Shown piece by piece: positions 27,744 through 37,176 of a DNA stretch of 64,000 nt. The position numbers and the translations under genes were made by a program. The notes under the pieces were generated by a model that was not told where the DNA came from, ran no database searches, and saw only the letters and a list, made by a program, of their open reading frames with translations. The DNA is from Enterococcus larvae. Lineage in GTDB: Bacteria > Bacillota > Bacilli > Lactobacillales > Enterococcaceae. The first letter of the stretch is position 1; each line of letters begins with the position of its first letter. The DNA lies in NCBI RefSeq assembly GCF_017830045.1, contig NZ_JAEDXU010000012.1, forward strand, positions 50,968 through 114,967, given 5' to 3'.

Positions 27744-29114
27744 ATGAATACTCAACAAGTAAAACCCGGACAAATCATTCCTTTAAAAATAAAACGTTTA
27801 GGTATCAATGGTGAAGGTTTGGGCTATTACAAGCGAACAATCGTGTTTGTTCAAAATGCTCTTCCCAATGAACAAGTCTCTGTAAAAATCACTAAGGTAA
27901 ATCCTAAATTTATGGAAGCTCAGCTCTTGAAAATCACGAAACCTTCTCCTGACAGGATCACACCACCTTGTCCTGTCTATGAAACCTGCGGCGGCTGTCA
28001 GCTGCAGCATTTGAGCTATCCTGCTCAGCTAGTTTACAAAAAGGACCTGTTGAAGCAAGCATTGACAAAATTCAAGCCGGCAAACCATCAAAATTATGAG
28101 CTTAGAAAAACGATCGGTATGGCTGACCCTTGGCATTATCGCAACAAAGCACAGTTTCAATTGCGGCAGAATCAAGACAAGGTCGAAGCGGGTCTTTATC
28201 AACCGGATTCCCATACGCTGGTTCCTATCGACGATTGTTTAGTACAAGATAAGACAGTTACAAAGGTCACGAACATACTGGTTGAGCTATTGAATAAATA
28301 TCAGCTGCCGATTTATGACGAACGGAAAAACAGCGGGATCTTCCGAACATTAATGGTTCGTATCGGTGTCCAAACAAATGAAGTACAAGTTGTGTTTATT
28401 ACCCAATCTCAAAAATTCCCGCAAAAACAGGCAATCCTTAAGGACATTGAACAGCTGCTTCCTGAGGTTGTTTCTGTTATGCAGAACGTTCAAAATAAGA
28501 AAACCTCTCTAGTCATGGGAGATCAAACTCTTCATCTTTCCGGAAAAGAAAGCATCGAAGAAAAGATCAGTGAAATCACCTTTGATTTATCACCAAGAGC
28601 TTTCTTCCAACTAAACCCTGAACAGACAGAGCGTCTATATGAGGAAGCTCGAAAAGCATTGAATTTGAAACAGAATGAATCTGTTGTTGATGCCTATTGT
28701 GGTGTGGGAACGATTGGTCTTAGTCTGGCAAGACAAGCAAAAGAAGTTCGTGGAATGGATACGATACCCGCAGCAATCGAGGATGCACGTCGGAATGCGG
28801 CTGCTTTAGGGGTGACGAATACCCGCTATGAAGTCGGAACAGCAGAAGAATTGCTGCCGAAATGGCTGGATGAGGGTTTCCGTCCAGACGGGATCATTGT
28901 CGATCCTCCACGAACAGGTTTAGATGGAAAATTACTTCAAGCAATCTTAAAGCATCCACCTAAAAAAATGGTTTACATTTCCTGTAATGTATCTACCTTG
29001 GCAAGAGATCTCGTACAGCTGGCAAAAACCTTCAATATCAACTATCTGCAATCTGTCGATATGTTTCCGCAAACCGCTCGCTGCGAGGTCGTTGTCAAAC
29101 TGACAAGAAAATAA
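27744..29114 (+). CDS. rlmD: 23S rRNA (uracil-5-)-methyltransferase, RlmD/RlmCD type
   Basis: 456 residues. N-terminal TRAM domain (7-65), Fe-S cysteines in CPVYETCGGCQLQHL, SAM site VVDAYCGVGTIGL, DPPRTG and catalytic cysteine in YISCNVSTLARDL. It methylates U1939 (and in Gram-positives also U747) of 23S rRNA. In low-GC Gram-positives one such enzyme often serves both sites, so RlmCD is equally fitting. The 293 bp upstream hold a TAAAAT-like -10 region near 27530 but no further gene. Confidence 0.93.
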   Translation: MNTQQVKPGQIIPLKIKRLGINGEGLGYYKRTIVFVQNALPNEQVSVKITKVNPKFMEAQLLKITKPSPDRITPPCPVYETCGGCQLQHLSYPAQLVYKKDLLKQALTKFKPANHQNYELRKTIGMADPWHYRNKAQFQLRQNQDKVEAGLYQPDSHTLVPIDDCLVQDKTVTKVTNILVELLNKYQLPIYDERKNSGIFRTLMVRIGVQTNEVQVVFITQSQKFPQKQAILKDIEQLLPEVVSVMQNVQNKKTSLVMGDQTLHLSGKESIEEKISEITFDLSPRAFFQLNPEQTERLYEEARKALNLKQNESVVDAYCGVGTIGLSLARQAKEVRGMDTIPAAIEDARRNAAALGVTNTRYEVGTAEELLPKWLDEGFRPDGIIVDPPRTGLDGKLLQAILKHPPKKMVYISCNVSTLARDLVQLAKTFNINYLQSVDMFPQTARCEVVVKLTRK

Positions 29115-29149
29115 AAAGACAGAGTTACTAAAAAAAGGGGTTGGTTTTA

Positions 29150-29398
29150 ATGGGAATATTTATCTTGCTTTTCATCATTGCTTTTCTGGTTATTTTAGGA
29201 GGCATCCTAATTGTTGGTTTAACTGGCATCATTACGTTTATTCTAAGTCTATTCTCTATTGGTGCACTCGCTACAGTTAAGAGGAAAAAGAAATTTGGAA
29301 ATGGTTGGTATGCTATTCCATTGATTCCTTTAGTTATCAGTATCATCATGGTAATACCATTGATAGGAATGCTGATCTTCTACTTCTTGATTGTTTAA
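29150..29398 (+). CDS. Small two-TM membrane protein
   Basis: 82 residues, two long hydrophobic segments (about 2-36 and 55-80) separated by a basic stretch TVKRKKKFGNG. Start at ATG 29150 after AAAAAAGGGG; an in-frame TTG lies three codons upstream. It follows rlmD by 35 bp and ends before a strong terminator, so it may be read through from rlmD. No family recognised. Confidence 0.65.
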   Translation: MGIFILLFIIAFLVILGGILIVGLTGIITFILSLFSIGALATVKRKKKFGNGWYAIPLIPLVISIIMVIPLIGMLIFYFLIV

Positions 29399-29406
29399 AA
29401 CAAGAT

Positions 29407-29446
29407 AAAACGAGAAAATTGAATACTCAATTTTCTCGTTTTTTGT
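29407..29446 (+). terminator. Strong terminator
   Basis: AAAACGAGAAAATTGA with perfect complement, 4-nt loop, then TTTT. Ends the rlmD/small membrane protein transcript. Confidence 0.92.
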
Positions 29447-29533
29447 TTGGCAGATTCCATTGAACTCTGAAATCATCAGTATTTTTTGACATGTTCCCCA
29501 CCTCTATAAAATAAGCGGCTTGCAGGAAATCAG

Positions 29534-31258
29534 CTATTCAGCCCATGCTGTCCGCAAGTTCAAATAGCTGAATGAGTCTCCGCCCTGATGCTCGATCGTG
29601 GAATGTACCAGCTCTCGTTTTATAGGATGAGAAACATAAACTAAATAATGATTCTCTGTCAGCCATTGATCGATTTCCTCATACTTCTGCTGTCTTCGAT
29701 CATAATCTTCATTGAATTTCATTTTTTCAACCTTATGATTCAGTATTGTAAGGATCTCATTGGAAAAGAAACGTTGACAAAGCAAATTCGGATTACAGCA
29801 AAAATCTAAGAACGCCAACTCCCTATCTGTTGCTGCAGGGATATCACCCATCATCATCATGTCCGTTTGCGCCTCAAACTCTTTTGTATAAAAGGAATCC
29901 TCTATGGACAGCTCTTTTATTTCCAGCATGATACCAAATTCTGCTGCTCTGTCTTTTAACCACTGTACTTTCAATCTCGCCTCAAGAGAATTGAACGTTC
30001 CAAGTATGAGCGTTTCTCCCTTGTAGCCAGCTTTTTTGAGTAGCGCATCTACTTTACTTACTGCCTTCGTTTCAAAATAAGATTTTTCCGGATAAAACCT
30101 TGATGCCGGCGTTCCAATTTCCAGCTCGGCGGCCATTTGTATGCTATCCAATAAATGATAAAGTGCTTCACGGAATTCAGGCTTCTGCACCACTGACAAA
30201 CGCTGAAAATTAAATATCAGAAAATCTACACCCACATCTTTTTGACGTCGCTCCACATACTCATCCGCTTCAGATACGTTAGCCTGTGTTGAAACCGTAA
30301 CAGGTAATTCCCGACTTTCAATCACCCAAAATTCGATACGATCCATCAGCGGGCGTTCACCATAATATTCTTCAAATACTTCAAGGACAATCTTTCGATC
30401 TGAAAACTCCTTGATTCGAAACGGTCCGGTCGACACCCATTTCCGTTCTTCAAAAACGATATCATGCGGTAGAATTGCCAAGTTTCCAGTTGATACATAG
30501 TGACCAAAAAAAGGCTCTCCCTTACTTAATCTGATCGTAACAGTAAATTTATCCGGGCAATTGATCTCAAGGATATTTTGCAGCTGCCACGCCACTACCG
30601 ATTTAGCATCTTTTCCTCGCAGTAAGGTGTGACGAACATCTTCACTGGTCAATGTCCGACCATGATGAAATCGAACGCCCTTCCTCAAAAAGAACGTCCA
30701 GCTGCAATAATCCTTCGAAGCACTCCAGTGATGAGCGAGTCCCGACTTCAGTTGATGACTTCTCTCATCATAAATCAGCAAACTATCCCCAAACTGACGG
30801 ATCAAAAAGGCTTCTCGAGAAACCGCTGTTTTCAAAGGATCGAGAGATGTAATCGGTCTACGCAAAACATAACGCAGAATGTCCTGATCATCAGAGCTTT
30901 GCTGCACGCCAAATAATCCCTGAATCTCCTTGAACACCTCCTCAAACCATTCCTTAGGAATTTCCAACTGGAGCAGCTCCATAACATCTGTCAGAGAGTT
31001 ATCCTGAAGTGCCTTTTCAACAATCAACTGAACCTCCGTTTGGAAATCCTCTTGAAAAATCAATGTTGAATAATTTCCTCTACCTCTTCCCGGAATGTAA
31101 ATGAGTCGACCACATTCCTGATATTGCTTCAAACGTCGCTTGCATTGTTTTATAGTACATAGCCAAAGCTCCTCCAACTCCGTTAGTCTAAACGAGACCT
31201 GTCGATTCTCTTCCTTTTTCAAAAAGTGCGCCCGTAATTGATAATAGACAAAATCCAT
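29534..31258 (-). CDS. SgrR-type transcriptional regulator with solute-binding domain
   Basis: 574 residues. The N-terminal SgrR winged-helix domain (about 1-115) is followed by an SBP_bac_5-like domain (about 150-560; SLAHHWSASKDYCSWTFFLR and RFHHGRTLTSEDV are typical of peptide/oligosaccharide-binding folds). Such hybrid regulators sense a small molecule, as SgrR does for sugar-phosphate stress. It diverges from an MFS exporter gene; the shared 200-bp region carries an 18-bp direct repeat, a likely operator. The exporter is therefore its probable target. Confidence 0.88.
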   Translation of the reverse strand: MDFVYYQLRAHFLKKEENRQVSFRLTELEELWLCTIKQCKRRLKQYQECGRLIYIPGRGRGNYSTLIFQEDFQTEVQLIVEKALQDNSLTDVMELLQLEIPKEWFEEVFKEIQGLFGVQQSSDDQDILRYVLRRPITSLDPLKTAVSREAFLIRQFGDSLLIYDERSHQLKSGLAHHWSASKDYCSWTFFLRKGVRFHHGRTLTSEDVRHTLLRGKDAKSVVAWQLQNILEINCPDKFTVTIRLSKGEPFFGHYVSTGNLAILPHDIVFEERKWVSTGPFRIKEFSDRKIVLEVFEEYYGERPLMDRIEFWVIESRELPVTVSTQANVSEADEYVERRQKDVGVDFLIFNFQRLSVVQKPEFREALYHLLDSIQMAAELEIGTPASRFYPEKSYFETKAVSKVDALLKKAGYKGETLILGTFNSLEARLKVQWLKDRAAEFGIMLEIKELSIEDSFYTKEFEAQTDMMMMGDIPAATDRELAFLDFCCNPNLLCQRFFSNEILTILNHKVEKMKFNEDYDRRQQKYEEIDQWLTENHYLVYVSHPIKRELVHSTIEHQGGDSFSYLNLRTAWAE

Positions 31259-31315
31259 TTCTTCAACTCCTTATAAAAGGGGACATAAAAAATTTTTTTA
31301 ATCCCTTTTTAATTT

Positions 31316-31440
31316 TCAAAGCCTCTTTTATAATCATAACAAACCTACAATGAAGTGCAATATTTTTTCTATGACAATTTCAAACGAAAAAGGCTTACTC
31401 ATACTCACATTATCCGAGCTGATCAAAGCCTCTTTTATAA
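31316..31440. promoter_or_regulatory. Direct-repeat operator region between SgrR-type gene and MFS gene
   Basis: TCAAAGCCTCTTTTATAA occurs at 31316-31333 and again at 31423-31440, same orientation, 107 bp apart. A partial inverse copy (TTATAAAAGG) lies at 31271-31280. Likely binding sites of the SgrR-type regulator. Confidence 0.5.
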
Positions 31441-31461
31441 ACAAAGATAGGAAGTGACTCC

Positions 31462-32718
31462 ATGTTCAAGACACTGCACCCAAATATTCGAGCAAGAATC
31501 CTTATTCAATTTCTCAGTAAAGTCGTTGGTTCCATGATTTTTCCTTTTATGGCAGTCTATTTTACAAATGAGCTGAATAGTGGAATTGCCGGTATTCTAG
31601 TCACAGTAAATGTCATTATCCAGTTTATTGCCGGAATTTACGGCGGGCATTTGACGGATTTATTCGGGCGACGCCAACTGATGATTGCAGGAGAAGCTCT
31701 AAAATCAGTTGCCTATCTAGGCATGCTTTTGGCAAATTCTCCTATGCTTCATTCGGTCTGGCTGACATTTTTGATGATGCTGGTCGTCAGCGTTGCTCAA
31801 GGAATGATCAACCCTGCAGCAGATGCTATGCTGATCGATGTCAGCACGGTGGAAAATCGAGCTTTTATGTATTCTATCAGCTACTGGGTAAATAACTTAT
31901 CGGTCCTGATCGGCGTAATGGTCGGCGGCTGGTTCTTTCAATCCCATCTCTTCCTGCTGCTTATTGCTCTGTTTCTGCTTTCTCTATTAACCACTGCTCT
32001 TACTGTTCGTCTGCTCTCTGAAACTCTGGCCAAGCAAAAAAGAACTGTTGGAAATGTAGGAATCACAGCAGTTTTCAAAAGCTATCAAAAAGTCATGCAT
32101 GATCATCGTTTCCTGTTATTTACTTTGGGAGGGATTGCTCTTATGACCGTCGAATACCAGCGAAATAATTTTGTTTCTGTACGGTTGGCGGAAGAGCTGA
32201 AGCACCTGACAGTCAATCTTGGGGCTCTTGGTGAACTCAGTCTTGATGGAGTCAGAATCTTGAGTCTGCTTACTGCGGTCAATACCAGCATGATCATTTT
32301 ATTTACCGGACCAATTGCCAAGTGGGTTACCGGACAAGCACAGCGACGAATCATGTATATCGGATTTCTTTTATTCAGTACGGGGTATGCAGTTACTGCC
32401 TTTTCGAATCAGTTGCTTGTCCTTTTTACAGCAACCGTCATCTTCTCCTTTGGGGAGCTGCTTTACGTACCTACTAGACAGACGATTCTTGCAGAAATCA
32501 TTGATGAATCCAGCCGCGGCTCGTATGTCGCCTTTAACGGCATCATTTTTCAGCTTGGGAAAATACTCGCTTCCCTTTCTCTGATGATTTCTCCCGCTAT
32601 CGGAAAATACGGAATGGCTGCCTTAATAGTCACTATGGGCATTTTGGCTATTCTTCTGACGAATACCTCATTGACGCTAAAAAAGGCGCCTTCCGCCGAA
32701 AAGCTAACTGATCTCTAA
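31462..32718 (+). CDS. MFS efflux transporter
   Basis: 418 residues with twelve predicted membrane segments and the MFS loop 2-3 motif GGHLTDLFGRRQLM. An alternative short loop copy is present in the second half. It resembles drug/sugar efflux members (SetA- or MdtG-like). Divergent from the SgrR-type regulator, an arrangement that parallels sgrR-setA in enteric bacteria, so export of a toxic sugar or other metabolite is plausible. Ribosome site GATAGGAAGTGA. Convergent with kptA across a terminator. Confidence 0.88.
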   Translation: MFKTLHPNIRARILIQFLSKVVGSMIFPFMAVYFTNELNSGIAGILVTVNVIIQFIAGIYGGHLTDLFGRRQLMIAGEALKSVAYLGMLLANSPMLHSVWLTFLMMLVVSVAQGMINPAADAMLIDVSTVENRAFMYSISYWVNNLSVLIGVMVGGWFFQSHLFLLLIALFLLSLLTTALTVRLLSETLAKQKRTVGNVGITAVFKSYQKVMHDHRFLLFTLGGIALMTVEYQRNNFVSVRLAEELKHLTVNLGALGELSLDGVRILSLLTAVNTSMIILFTGPIAKWVTGQAQRRIMYIGFLLFSTGYAVTAFSNQLLVLFTATVIFSFGELLYVPTRQTILAEIIDESSRGSYVAFNGIIFQLGKILASLSLMISPAIGKYGMAALIVTMGILAILLTNTSLTLKKAPSAEKLTDL

Positions 32719-32725
32719 ACAAAAT

Positions 32726-32768
32726 AAACCACCGGAATCCTATTAAACATCAAGATTTCGGCGGTTTT
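32726..32768. terminator. Convergent terminator between MFS gene and kptA
   Basis: AAACCACCGGAATC pairs, with a G-T and a mismatch, to GATTTCGGCGGTTTT. Placed between two converging genes. Confidence 0.75.
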
Positions 32769-32808
32769 CATGTGATTTACGTTCTATTACCTAAACAACA
32801 TCTGGCCC

Positions 32809-33357
32809 CTACTCTTCAATTATCAAATAATGAGGTGCAATCGCCTGACTCAGCCAGATTCCCTCCAGCTCCTGATAGAATTCAACGCCGGATTGTGATG
32901 CTTCCAGAGCCCTCACTTTGAAGATTATCGGAGAAGTATCTCTTCGTTCTCCAACCATGATGGCCGTCTCCTTATCTTGTGATAGGTGGACATATTGCCG
33001 CTCTTTAGGTATCAGTCCATCAGTCAAAATTCTCTCAACAAACCTATGCGCCGTTCCATGATAAAGGTATTTCGGTGGTGTCACAGCCTGTTTGACTACT
33101 TTCTTTTCGATACTATGGCCATAAACTGCTCGGATTCTTTGTTGGGTGATTTCCCAGCGAGTTTTATCACTTCGTTCAAGTAAAGAATGCACCAGCTCTA
33201 TCGTAAGACCTAACTCAGCTTTACGGTTCATCTTTTCAATAAATTCTGCTAAATCTGTATAGCCTTCATCATCCAACAGCAGCTCAAATTCCTCTGGCTT
33301 ATGTCTCAATGCGTAGGAAATCGTCTTGCTGATTCGTTGTTCTTCCTTTGTAAGCAT
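32809..33357 (-). CDS. kptA: RNA 2'-phosphotransferase (Tpt1/KptA)
   Basis: 182 residues, the standard length. Family landmarks in order: R18-H19 in YALRHKPEEF, R76 and H81 in RIRAVYGHS, LYHGTAHRF (99-107), R120...VHLSQDKETA and VGERRD. The yeast homologue removes the 2'-phosphate left by tRNA splicing, transferring it to NAD+. Bacteria without such splicing carry it for RNA repair or another NAD+-dependent reaction. The gene is solitary. Confidence 0.93.
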   Translation of the reverse strand: MLTKEEQRISKTISYALRHKPEEFELLLDDEGYTDLAEFIEKMNRKAELGLTIELVHSLLERSDKTRWEITQQRIRAVYGHSIEKKVVKQAVTPPKYLYHGTAHRFVERILTDGLIPKERQYVHLSQDKETAIMVGERRDTSPIIFKVRALEASQSGVEFYQELEGIWLSQAIAPHYLIIEE

Positions 33358-33486
33358 GTTTCCAGCCTCCTTTTTTCCCTAATTATAACGATAAGTCTCG
33401 CTTTTAGATAGGTCTTCCGCCCGATTTTCCTCAAAATGGTTTGTGTTATTATAAAGGAAGAAACGAACGTTAAGGAGGAATTTTAT

Positions 33487-33732
33487 ATGAGTTGGTTATG
33501 GACATTGATTGTTGGCGCAGTGATTGGTTCAATTGCCGGTTCAGTTACTGATAGAGACAAACCACAGGGCTGTCTATTTAATATCATTGCAGGGCTGATC
33601 GGTTCATCCGTTGGACAAGCGCTATTTGGCTACTGGGGACCAAAACTTGCTGGAATGGCTATTGTTCCATCCATTTTAGGCGCAGCTATTGTTGTTATTG
33701 TTGTTTCATTCTTTTTCGGAAGAAGGAATTGA
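33487..33732 (+). CDS. GlsB/YeaQ/YmgE family membrane protein
   Basis: 81 residues, three hydrophobic segments with the glycine-rich pattern of transglycosylase-associated/GlsB proteins (GAVIGSIAGSVTDRD, NIIAGLIGSSVGQALFG). The family is linked to general stress in enterococci. ATG at 33487 follows TTAAGGAGGAATTTTAT; the longer frame from 33436 has no ribosome site. Repeat copy B follows and probably terminates it. Confidence 0.9.
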   Translation: MSWLWTLIVGAVIGSIAGSVTDRDKPQGCLFNIIAGLIGSSVGQALFGYWGPKLAGMAIVPSILGAAIVVIVVSFFFGRRN

Positions 33733-33758
33733 TTCAGCAATCCGATTTTTCAGAAAAA

Positions 33759-33932
33759 GAAGGGAGTGGGACAATAATCTGTTGCCACTCTTTTCCATAC
33801 TCTAAATCCGAATAAACGGCGAGTCAGAAGTAGCTCCTACGACAATAAGCCGGAATTCAACAAAAATTTGTGAAACAATTTTCGTGAATTCCGGCTTATT
33901 GCTTGTAGCTAAACACTTCTGTCTCAGCCTCT
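33759..33932 (-). repeat. Long hairpin-forming intergenic repeat, copy B
   Basis: Reverse-complement copy of 1622-1796 with only a few substitutions and small indels over about 174 bp. It keeps the same long stem and the same terminator-like hairpin. It lies between the GlsB-like gene and argR, so its terminator side serves the plus-strand gene. Confidence 0.8.
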
Positions 33933-34015
33933 TCTTATATAAAAAACCTTATACACGGTGTACCAGTAACAGTCTTTGCTCAAATCATTCTTTTCAGCTC
34001 AGCTGTCTATTCTGT

Positions 34016-34477
34016 TCACTCATCAAGGTACATGTTCAATTTAGCAATGAACTCATCTGCATTTTTTTCTGAACGCGTCACGATGATCAAGGTATCATAG
34101 CCTGCAACAGTAGCAACAACTTCAGAAAATTTTCTTTCATCCATATAGTTTGCGATCACATCCGCACCATTTGGAAGAGTATGAATGATTACAATAAAGT
34201 TGACCCTTTCGATCGACTGAGTGTAATCGTTCATACTTTTTCTGATTCTCTGCTCTAAGCCGGAATCATTTTTGTCTACTGCCAATAATGTAAATTTCTT
34301 TCTGCCTTCTTTCGTGTAGGATTTCACAATATTCAGCTCTCGCATATCTCTTGAAATCGTTGCCTGTGTGAAGCTGAATCCTTCACGTTTGAGACAGTCT
34401 AATAATTCATCCTGTGTTTCGATTTCATTTTCGACAATGATCCTCTTGATGATGTCATGCCGATCACTTTTTTTCAT
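34016..34477 (-). CDS. argR: Arginine repressor ArgR
   Basis: 153 residues. The N-terminal winged helix includes the SR motif region FTQATISRDMRELNIVK, and the C-terminal hexamerisation/arginine-binding domain includes ANYMDERKF and VAGYDTLIIVTR. The aspartates that contact arginine are represented. It is the distal gene of the arc cluster and presumably controls it by arginine. Start at ATG 34477 after CAGGTGAAG; a GTG at 34498 is possible. The 305 bp upstream (34478-34782) show no further gene. Confidence 0.93.
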   Translation of the reverse strand: MKKSDRHDIIKRIIVENEIETQDELLDCLKREGFSFTQATISRDMRELNIVKSYTKEGRKKFTLLAVDKNDSGLEQRIRKSMNDYTQSIERVNFIVIIHTLPNGADVIANYMDERKFSEVVATVAGYDTLIIVTRSEKNADEFIAKLNMYLDE

Positions 34478-34782
34478 ATCAAACTTCACCTGCTTCACCT
34501 TAATAATTGAAACGGATACAGCACTCCCTGAGACGATCGATCAATTTGTTTTTCACTAAAAAATCAATCCATTGTATATCGATCATCCGAAGCTGCTTTA
34601 TCTTAAAAGCGGAAGACTCGCAGAAAAATAAGATGAAAGGTCGTTTGTTTCCACGAGCTCCGCTCCGTTATGACTTTTGAGATAAAAGACAGTTTTTATT
34701 TTTACTTACTTCCCTGAGACATAATATAAGTCTCGATTTTACGCACGATTCATATGAATAAGCAATCCTTCAAAACGATTTT

Positions 34783-36240
34783 TTAGAGAAGCAGCATTGC
34801 TGCTATAAGGATCGCCAAGTTACTGAGCCCTATGACGACTAGCGGCTTCGCCATAAATTTCGTCCAAGTGGAATAATTGATTTTGGACATTTCCAAACCA
34901 CCCATGATAACACCTGAGGTTGGCGTGATGAGGTTGACCAGTCCACAGCCGGCTGTAAATATCATGACCATCACGTTCGGATTCAAGCCGATGTTATTTG
35001 CCAATGCCCCCATAACAGGGATTGACACATACGCCAAGCCTGAGGTAGAAGGAATCAGGAAGGATAGGAACAGGTACAATGCATATGCTCCAATTACGAA
35101 TAGAACCGGTGATAGTCCTTGAAGCAGTCCTGCTGATTTATCCAAGATGAACAGATCCAGACTTGTAACTTGCATAAGTACAGAAGCACCACGTGCTACA
35201 ACAATGATCAGTACAACGGATAGAATATCCTTTACACCATCAATGAAGGTATCGATAATTTCTTTTTCTGAGAAGCCTTGAATCAGTGAAATAATCAAGC
35301 TGACCAGGAAGAACCACATAGCCAGATCACCAAAGTACCAATCGCCAAAGCTTTCTCCGGTCAGAAATGACGTCCAACCGTCAAATATGTTGATTCCAAA
35401 TGATCCCCATGGAATAAGAGAAATAACCATGATTGCAAATGAGAAAGCGAAGACGCTTAGAATCGCTTTATGTTTCCCTGTGAATTCCATTTCCTGAGCC
35501 CCAATTTTTTCAAAGGACTCCTCCATATCTTTTTGTTCCTGCAAAGAAAGAATCGTTGATCCTTTATCTGCTTTTACTTTTTTTGCATACCCCATCACAC
35601 AGAATATACAATAGGCTGTTGTTACTAGCCATAGTACAAAGCCAATGGCCAAAATCACACCAGTATTCGGTGTAACACCTACGCTTCTAAGAGCATCCAT
35701 CGCTACTCCTGTCGCAAAGGGGTTGACTGTTGAGCCGATAACTCCCGCTCCGGCTCCCAGCATGACCGTTCCTACTGAGACGATCGTATCAAAGCCCGAG
35801 GCGACCATCGTCACAGCGAGCAGAGAATAAAACGGTATCGTTTCCTCTGCCATCCCGTACGTTGATCCGCCAATGGAAAACAAGATCATCAATATAGGAA
35901 TCAGAACTAATTCATTCCCCTTCAGCTTCCTTACAATATGCTGGATACCTGCCTCCAATGCGCCTGTCCGATTCACGATATTCAAAAAGCCGCCTAGAAT
36001 CAGAATAAACACACAAATATCAATAGCATCTCGAAAACCATTAAAGGGAGCCATGACTAAATCTGAAATTTTAGCTCCAACTACCTGACTGACTTCCTCT
36101 GTCCCTCCTGCCGGAATTGTAGGCGTAAACGATTGCCCGGAAAATATCCAAGAAACAATTGTCAGTACAATGAGGATGATAAACAGAATACTGAATGATG
36201 AGATCGATTTTCTTTCTTTTTTACTTTTTTTAGTCACCAT
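34783..36240 (-). CDS. arcD: YfcC-family arginine/ornithine antiporter (ArcD)
   Basis: 485 residues, about twelve membrane segments, of the YfcC/C4-dicarboxylate carrier superfamily (GGSTYGMAEETIPFY and NLITPTSGVIMGGL are conserved). In arc clusters this family exchanges arginine for ornithine across the membrane. The start codon has no convincing ribosome site of its own; instead its ATG overlaps the stop of a 26-codon frame with a good site, so translation is probably coupled. Exact exchange substrates are inferred from context. Confidence 0.82.
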   Translation of the reverse strand: MVTKKSKKERKSISSFSILFIILIVLTIVSWIFSGQSFTPTIPAGGTEEVSQVVGAKISDLVMAPFNGFRDAIDICVFILILGGFLNIVNRTGALEAGIQHIVRKLKGNELVLIPILMILFSIGGSTYGMAEETIPFYSLLAVTMVASGFDTIVSVGTVMLGAGAGVIGSTVNPFATGVAMDALRSVGVTPNTGVILAIGFVLWLVTTAYCIFCVMGYAKKVKADKGSTILSLQEQKDMEESFEKIGAQEMEFTGKHKAILSVFAFSFAIMVISLIPWGSFGINIFDGWTSFLTGESFGDWYFGDLAMWFFLVSLIISLIQGFSEKEIIDTFIDGVKDILSVVLIIVVARGASVLMQVTSLDLFILDKSAGLLQGLSPVLFVIGAYALYLFLSFLIPSTSGLAYVSIPVMGALANNIGLNPNVMVMIFTAGCGLVNLITPTSGVIMGGLEMSKINYSTWTKFMAKPLVVIGLSNLAILIAAMLLL

Positions 36241-36314
36241 AGTCTGCTACGATATAAACGAGCCCCATAGAAAGGCACTTTTCGCTCTTCACTATTCAAG
36301 TAGAGCTCCTTCAT
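36234..36314 (-). CDS. Candidate 26-codon leader peptide coupled to arcD
   Basis: ATG at 36314 after GGAAAGGAGAAAT, 26 codons, stop TGA at 36234-36236 overlapping the arcD start as ATGGTGA. The peptide has four arginines in its last 16 residues (R11, R19, R22, R24). Coupling would explain the missing ribosome site of arcD, and ribosome stalling at Arg codons could make arcD output respond to arginine. Too short for family recognition; the translation signals are the evidence. Confidence 0.5.
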   Translation of the reverse strand: MKELYLNSEERKVPFYGARLYRSRLW

Positions 36315-36433
36315 ATTTCTCCTTTCCTTAGTAATCAGTTATATGAATCCATTGCATGAAAAATAGCTATTTCTCTCTGTGTAAACAATAGCAACCCTTC
36401 TACAGATTGATTATCCAATTGTATTCATATAGC

Positions 36434-37129
36434 TCATTTACCTAATTTAAAGTAATCAATATCAATAAAAACCAGTTCTTTGTATTTATAAGTTATTTTT
36501 TTATTCTTGATCAGTTCTTTGATTGTCTGGCCAACTGTTTCCCGTGTCGTCCCACTATACTTTGAAATATCATTGATGAGGATGGGATGGGGGATGACAA
36601 TTTTATCATCCTCCCGTTCACCCAAATCCTCCATCAAAATAGATAAGGTATTTTTGACTCGCTGTTTGGCTTTAGAAGTAATACAATACTGAATTCTTCG
36701 CATCTGTTTTTTTACAAGACGGTTCAAATCTGTATTGAATATTTTTAGTTGCTCCAGATCCAGTTGAACGATTCGTTCAAAAATACCGGAGGAAATATAA
36801 CAGACTTCAATGTCTGTGATGGCAACCGCAGAAAAATAGTATTTTTCAGATTCAAACATATCTAATAGCGGAAACGACTGCTTTTCACTAATAAACTCTA
36901 AGAAATTGTACGATGCAGTATCATCCAATCGTTCGATACGAATCAGACCTTTATTCAAGAAAAATATTCTGTCCCGCTTATCCCCAGTATCAAAGAGAAC
37001 CTGTCCCTTTTTGTAGGAACGGCAATACATGTTCTCCTCTAAAAGCTCACGATTTTCCACATCCAAATTGGAAAAATAAGGATGTTCGTTTATTATTGAT
37101 AACTTAGAAGTTTTAGCATTTTTTTCCAT
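36434..37129 (-). CDS. arcR: Crp/Fnr family regulator of the arc cluster
   Basis: 231 residues. An N-terminal cyclic-nucleotide-type beta-roll (about 20-130) and a C-terminal Crp HTH (about 170-225; YSGTTRETVGQTIKELIKNK). It lacks the Fnr cysteine cluster, so it is not an Fe-S oxygen sensor. ArcR proteins activate arginine deiminase genes in other Gram-positives. The start at 37129 follows TTGGAGTGATTC; the frame to 37180 overlaps arcC and has no site. Located between arcC and arcD. Confidence 0.88.
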   Translation of the reverse strand: MEKNAKTSKLSIINEHPYFSNLDVENRELLEENMYCRSYKKGQVLFDTGDKRDRIFFLNKGLIRIERLDDTASYNFLEFISEKQSFPLLDMFESEKYYFSAVAITDIEVCYISSGIFERIVQLDLEQLKIFNTDLNRLVKKQMRRIQYCITSKAKQRVKNTLSILMEDLGEREDDKIVIPHPILINDISKYSGTTRETVGQTIKELIKNKKITYKYKELVFIDIDYFKLGK

Positions 37130-37176
37130 ATGAATCACTCCAAATACTATTTTTCCCCCTTCGCCTATTGATTCAA

